Below, one piece after another: positions 15,616 through 18,439 of a DNA stretch of 18,439 nt. The stretch spans positions 1 through 18,439 of the forward strand of contig CAZRVA010000046.1 of NCBI GenBank assembly GCA_964603255.1, given 5' to 3'. The notes under the pieces were generated by a model. It did not search any database, was not told the origin of the DNA, and saw only the letters and a list, made by a program, of their open reading frames with translations. Each line of letters opens with the position of its first letter. The first letter of the stretch is position 1. Origin of the DNA: UBA6183 sp964603255. GTDB lineage: Bacteria; Bacteroidota; Bacteroidia; UKL13-3. A program made the position numbers and the translations under genes.

Positions 15616-16185
15616 ATGTTAAGACTTTTTTGCATATTAATATTGGGGATAGTACTCGCAAATAGGGTTTCTGCTCAATGTGATAAAACTACACGCGACC
15701 AAATTGTATTTGCTTCTTTAAATTACTTTCAAGACAGCATAAATTCAAACAAGCCACAAATACTATTATTAGACTCTACAAGGTTTTCTCATGATCCTAG
15801 CTTCGTATTTGAGCCCGATTTGTTTAAAGCAATACCAGATACGCTAGTGATTTTGGATCTTTCCACTGGGTTGAAAAAAAACATTACACTCAGCGCAAGT
15901 CAAATTGGGCTAAAGTCTTGCCCACGGATTAAATTAACGTCATCTAATATCATTTCACAAGCATTAAATAATAATAGTGATTGGAAAAATTTTTATAGAG
16001 TTGATTCAAATGCGTTGGGCTATTATTCAACCACAGAACCAGTAGTTGTAAATAATTACGCGCTAATTTATATCGAGAATTTTTGCGGTAACCTTTGTGG
16101 ATCTGGATACGTTATCTATTTAAATTACAATAAAAACCTGAAGAAGTGGGTTGTTACTTATTCAATACAGTCTTGGGTATCCTAA
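15616..16185 (+). CDS. Small secreted protein of unknown function with FCGNLCGSGY motif
   Basis: Not recognised as a characterised family. The ATG at 15616 is chosen because it directly opens the signal peptide (MLRLFCILILGIVLANRVSAQ); a GTG at 15610 overlaps the preceding stop. This gives 189 residues, cleavage near residue 20-21 and an exported mature protein beginning QCDKTTRDQ. Four mature cysteines are visible: one at the N-terminus, one in KSCPR and two in FCGNLCGSGYVIYL, followed by a KKWVVTYS strand. The Cys pairs suggest disulfides. It starts 5 bases after the stop of the GT2 fusion gene, so it is likely translated from the same mRNA, but a functional link with glycan assembly is not shown. 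The following gene is convergent, leaving only 38 bases, with no convincing terminator in them. Confidence 0.75.
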   Translation: MLRLFCILILGIVLANRVSAQCDKTTRDQIVFASLNYFQDSINSNKPQILLLDSTRFSHDPSFVFEPDLFKAIPDTLVILDLSTGLKKNITLSASQIGLKSCPRIKLTSSNIISQALNNNSDWKNFYRVDSNALGYYSTTEPVVVNNYALIYIENFCGNLCGSGYVIYLNYNKNLKKWVVTYSIQSWVS

Positions 16186-16223
16186 ATAATATCCATTTTA
16201 TTAACCCTGTATTTTAAGTAAGC

Positions 16224-17069
16224 TTAATGTTCTGCAACAGCAGCTTTAATAATATCTTGGTAAAGCGATTCCATGTTAGGAAGTTTAACATTTAACTCAT
16301 CTTCTTCATACATTTCTTCATCACCAAACTCATCCTTGTAATGGTACAAACTCCATTTTTTATCGTTGTATTCCAATGCAGTTAAATTCTCCACCCAATC
16401 GCCACTATTTAAATAAAGTGTTTCACCTTTATCTGTTTTCACACTTCTCATGGCAGGCTGATGTATGTGTCCGCACAACACGTAATCGTATCCATTTTCG
16501 ATGGCAATACTTGTTGCGGTTTCTTCAAAATCATCAATAAACTTAATGGCTTGCTTCACGCTGTTTTTTATACGTTTACTAAACGATACTTTTCCTCGTC
16601 CTAGTTTTTGCGATACCCAGTTTACCATGCTATTCAATACAATTAAAGTATCGTAACCAACGGCACCTAGTTTAGCTAACCATTTGCTGTGTTTCATACT
16701 AATATCAAACACATCACCATGAAATATCCAGGCCTTTTTACCATCTAAGTCTAATACCAACTTATCAAGCAACTCTAGTTTCCCCAACCTAAAATCGGTA
16801 AACTTTCTAAGCATTTCATCGTGGTTTCCGGTTAGGTAATACACCTTAGTTCCGTTGGCCATCATTTTAAAAATACGTTGAACCACTTTCATATGGCTAT
16901 CCGGCCAGTAACGTTTACTAAATTGCCAAATGTCAACTATGTCGCCATTAAGAATTAAAATTTCGGGATTAATTGATTTTAAGTAGCGGTTAACCGCTTT
17001 TGCGTGGCAACCGTATGTGCCTAAATGCACATCAGAAATTACGGCCACCTTAATGTTGCGTTTATTCAT
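16224..17069 (-). CDS. LpxH-like metallophosphoesterase (COG2908)
   Basis: A 281-residue calcineurin-like phosphoesterase. The full set of two-metal motifs is visible: ISDVHLG (Asp13, His15), NGDIVD (41-46), GNHDE (81-85), FHGDVFD (116-122) and CGHIHQP (199-205), and the family signature LNSGDWVENLTALEY (220-234) is present. This group is usually annotated UDP-2,3-diacylglucosamine diphosphatase, the lipid A step that releases UMP. It carries GNHD where E. coli LpxH has GNRD and is about 40 residues longer with an acidic tail (FGDEEMYEEDE), so lipid A synthesis is likely but not certain, and no lpx symbol is given. It is convergent with the small secreted protein gene and divergent from apaG; the 178-base spacer 17070-17247 presumably holds both promoters, but no clear boxes were identified. 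The ATG at 17067-17069 gives MNKRNIKVAVISD, with no spare N-terminus. Confidence 0.88.
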   Translation of the reverse strand: MNKRNIKVAVISDVHLGTYGCHAKAVNRYLKSINPEILILNGDIVDIWQFSKRYWPDSHMKVVQRIFKMMANGTKVYYLTGNHDEMLRKFTDFRLGKLELLDKLVLDLDGKKAWIFHGDVFDISMKHSKWLAKLGAVGYDTLIVLNSMVNWVSQKLGRGKVSFSKRIKNSVKQAIKFIDDFEETATSIAIENGYDYVLCGHIHQPAMRSVKTDKGETLYLNSGDWVENLTALEYNDKKWSLYHYKDEFGDEEMYEEDELNVKLPNMESLYQDIIKAAVAEH

Positions 17070-17247
17070 TTACGCTGTAATTTTTTGGTTACACAAAGTT
17101 TAACCTACATTGTGATGCTAATGTTAAGCAATGATGAAGTGATTGCGAACCGGCTAATCATTACTTTGTAAAATAAACATAAGCAATACTTATTTGGGTT
17201 TGTTTTAGTCGCAACTTTTCATTAATTCGTATGTTCTATTTGTAATT

Positions 17248-17625
17248 ATGCCAACAGCAATAACCAACGATGTAAAAATAACTGTGGAGGTTGCCTATCA
17301 GGAAAACCAATCAGACAAAGACCATGTTTTTGCCTACCGCATTACCATACACAATAAGGGAGACTATACCGTAAAACTGTTGCGTAGGCATTGGTTTATT
17401 AACGACTTAAACGTGGCTAAAAACGAAGTGGAAGGGGAAGGCGTGATTGGCTTACAACCCGTGCTTGAGCCGGGCGAATCGCATCAGTACGTTTCAGGTT
17501 GTATTATACAATCAGATATGGGTTCAATGCACGGTACCTACTTAATGGAACGTCAGCTTGATGGAAAACAATTTAAGGTAACCATACCTAAGTTTAACCT
17601 GATAGCACCTTTTAGAAACAATTGA
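17248..17625 (+). CDS. apaG: ApaG (DUF525) domain protein
   Basis: A 125-residue protein matching ApaG along its whole length (the E. coli protein is 125 residues). It has a fibronectin type III-like beta sandwich with the conserved stretches RHWFI (47-51), GEGVIGLQPVLEPGE (63-77), HQYVSGC (79-85) and GSMHGTYLM (92-100). ApaG has been linked to Co2+/Mg2+ resistance in Salmonella (CorD) and binds nucleotides or pyrophosphate in Xanthomonas; its biochemical role in Bacteroidota is not established. The ATG at 17248 fits the family N-terminus. Its stop TGA (17623-17625) overlaps the TTG start proposed for the next gene. It is divergent from the metallophosphoesterase gene. Confidence 0.93.
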   Translation: MPTAITNDVKITVEVAYQENQSDKDHVFAYRITIHNKGDYTVKLLRRHWFINDLNVAKNEVEGEGVIGLQPVLEPGESHQYVSGCIIQSDMGSMHGTYLMERQLDGKQFKVTIPKFNLIAPFRNN

Positions 17626-18035
17626 TTACCGTTAAAAACAACTTTTACAAAGCAGCCATTTTTCTGTTTGGGTTGATGGCTATTTTCGGCATTTTCTATT
17701 TCATAAAAATTCAGTTTAAAAACGGAGCTTTAATTACCGAAGGCATTGTAACCAAAAATTACATGCATGGCATTAACAAAAGCGATTTTGGTAGTACCAT
17801 TAGTGCCGAGATTCAGTTTTACGTAGGTGATAGTTTAGTTACCATGCTTGGTCCCGAGGGCCAACCTATGGATGTTGGGTTAATTGTACCTGTTTTATAC
17901 AAAGCGGATAACCCGGCAAATGCTGTTATTTACACCTTTGATGGATTTTGGCTGCACGGCTTAATTTGGTGCATATTGCCTGCTATATTCTGGATAGCCA
18001 TCAGTTTGAGTGTAATTAAAGTAAAGCAAGATTAA
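17622..18035 (+). CDS. DUF3592-like membrane protein
   Basis: A 137-residue protein with two membrane helices (about 10-29 and 108-132) flanking a small extracytoplasmic beta-rich domain (EGIVTKNYMHG, SAEIQFYVGDSLV, VGLIVPVLYKADNPANAVIY). The pattern of a V-x-VLYxxxxPxxAxI stretch between two helices matches DUF3592 proteins, whose function is unknown. Two starts are possible: the TTG at 17622, overlapping the apaG stop as TTGA and giving a complete first helix preceded by ITVKNNFYK, or the ATG at 17676, which would cut into that helix. The TTG is preferred because it keeps the helix and fits translational coupling to apaG. It is convergent with the partial gene at the right edge, 18 bases away. 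Confidence 0.7.
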   Translation: MITVKNNFYKAAIFLFGLMAIFGIFYFIKIQFKNGALITEGIVTKNYMHGINKSDFGSTISAEIQFYVGDSLVTMLGPEGQPMDVGLIVPVLYKADNPANAVIYTFDGFWLHGLIWCILPAIFWIAISLSVIKVKQD

Positions 18036-18053
18036 GCGCTGTTTCAACGCAAC

Positions 18054-18439
18054 TTAACTCAAGGTAAAAAACTCTTCCTTTTCGGTGGTATGATTTCTGA
18101 TTACTCCGGCACTCACCAAATTAATCAACATTTTTTGTGCCCGCCAACGCGAAATGTTCAACAGTTTGCACAATTGTTTGGTGGTAATTTTATGGTTTTT
18201 GCCTAGGTATTGTAGTAATCCTTCCTCGTGTTTGCTGTATTTAATCAGCGTATCTTTTGGGTTGGTGTTTCGTTTTAATACATCAACTACCACCTTACTA
18301 GCCAGTAAACTTTTATCTTTAACGCGTATGTGCACCCACCACTTTCCTTCTTCATCCTTGGCATAATAAGGTTTGTTGTTGCCCTCGGGTACAATACACT
18401 CAATCACTGTTTTATTGCCAAATTCCCATTCTATAATTT
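18054..18439 (-). CDS. C-terminal part of an AlbA_2-type ATP-binding / winged-helix protein (partial)
   Basis: The frame stays open to the right edge of the window (IIEWEFGNKT precedes the first internal GTG at 18407), so the 5' part of the gene lies outside. The visible 128 residues have NNKPYYAKDEEGKWWVHIRVKDKSLLAS, typical of the end of the divergent AAA-4/AlbA_2 (Schlafen-like) putative DNA-binding domain common in Bacteroidota, followed by a C-terminal winged helix (KITTKQLCKLLNISRWRAQKMLINLVSAGVIRN). Full-length relatives are roughly 200 residues, so about a third is probably missing. A regulatory or nucleic-acid-binding role is likely; the target is unknown. It ends 18 bases from the convergent DUF3592-like gene, in a spacer without a convincing terminator. 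Confidence 0.8.
   Translation of the reverse strand, partial: IIEWEFGNKTVIECIVPEGNNKPYYAKDEEGKWWVHIRVKDKSLLASKVVVDVLKRNTNPKDTLIKYSKHEEGLLQYLGKNHKITTKQLCKLLNISRWRAQKMLINLVSAGVIRNHTTEKEEFFTLS

Noticed and set aside
16186..16223. Terminator between the convergent secreted protein and phosphoesterase genes
   Set aside because: Only a weak 5-bp TTAAG/CTTAA hairpin is visible, without a GC core or T-run.
17128..17166. Imperfect inverted repeats (GCAAT/ATTGC and AATGAT/ATCATT) in the apaG-phosphoesterase spacer
   Set aside because: Arms of only 5-6 bp in AT-rich DNA are expected by chance, and there is no T-tract or second copy.
18154..18366. Plus-strand open frame opposite the AlbA_2-type gene
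   Set aside because: It is antisense to a recognisable protein and has no domain or signal of its own.
1..18439. CRISPR arrays, tRNA or rRNA genes, insertion sequences, phage or toxin-antitoxin genes
   Set aside because: No regularly spaced repeats, cloverleaf-like segments, transposase or integrase motifs were seen on either strand.

Overview
The window reads as AT-rich chromosomal DNA from a member of the Bacteroidota. Supporting signs are the long, class-typical amidophosphoribosyltransferase, AT-rich start regions without clear Shine-Dalgarno sequences, TAnnTTTG-like promoter boxes, signal peptides ending in SAQ, a DUF4175-type coiled-coil membrane protein, and a COG2908 metallophosphoesterase. 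The order within the phylum cannot be fixed from sequence alone. A block of exactly 100 Ns (2883-2982) marks a scaffold gap, so this is a draft or metagenome assembly.

Layout. At the left, two minus-strand genes (periplasmic thioredoxin-like protein, then amidophosphoribosyltransferase) run towards the edge and end at a perfect bidirectional terminator hairpin (16-43). A divergent intergenic region (2485-2654) separates them from a plus-strand run: the DUF4175-like coiled-coil protein interrupted by the gap, a lipoprotein amidohydrolase, and a secreted protein of unknown function that is closed by a strong terminator (8688-8716).

The central block (8825-16185) is a tight plus-strand glycan-assembly cluster. 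It holds a SAM methyltransferase, a DPM1-like polyprenyl-phosphate glycosyltransferase with four C-terminal membrane helices, a 989-residue protein joining a degenerate GT2 domain to a GT39-type membrane glycosyltransferase and C-terminal TPRs, a 652-residue protein joining an active-looking WbbL-type GT2 to a phosphoglycosyltransferase module that has lost its catalytic core, and a small secreted protein. The simplest reading is that the DPM1-like enzyme charges a lipid carrier with sugar, the GT39 protein transfers that sugar on the periplasmic face, and the GT2 fusion extends a glycan at the cytoplasmic face. The target is not evident from the window.

At the right, a minus-strand LpxH-like metallophosphoesterase is followed by a divergent plus-strand pair, apaG and a DUF3592-like membrane protein overlapping by a TTGA junction. 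The 3' part of an AlbA_2-type ATP-binding/winged-helix gene runs off the right edge. No RNA gene, CRISPR array, insertion sequence or phage gene was seen. No stretch longer than 300 bases lacks a gene; the largest spacers are about 150-180 bases.

The most unusual content is that two adjacent genes each carry a glycosylation-enzyme domain that looks catalytically dead, fused to one that looks alive.
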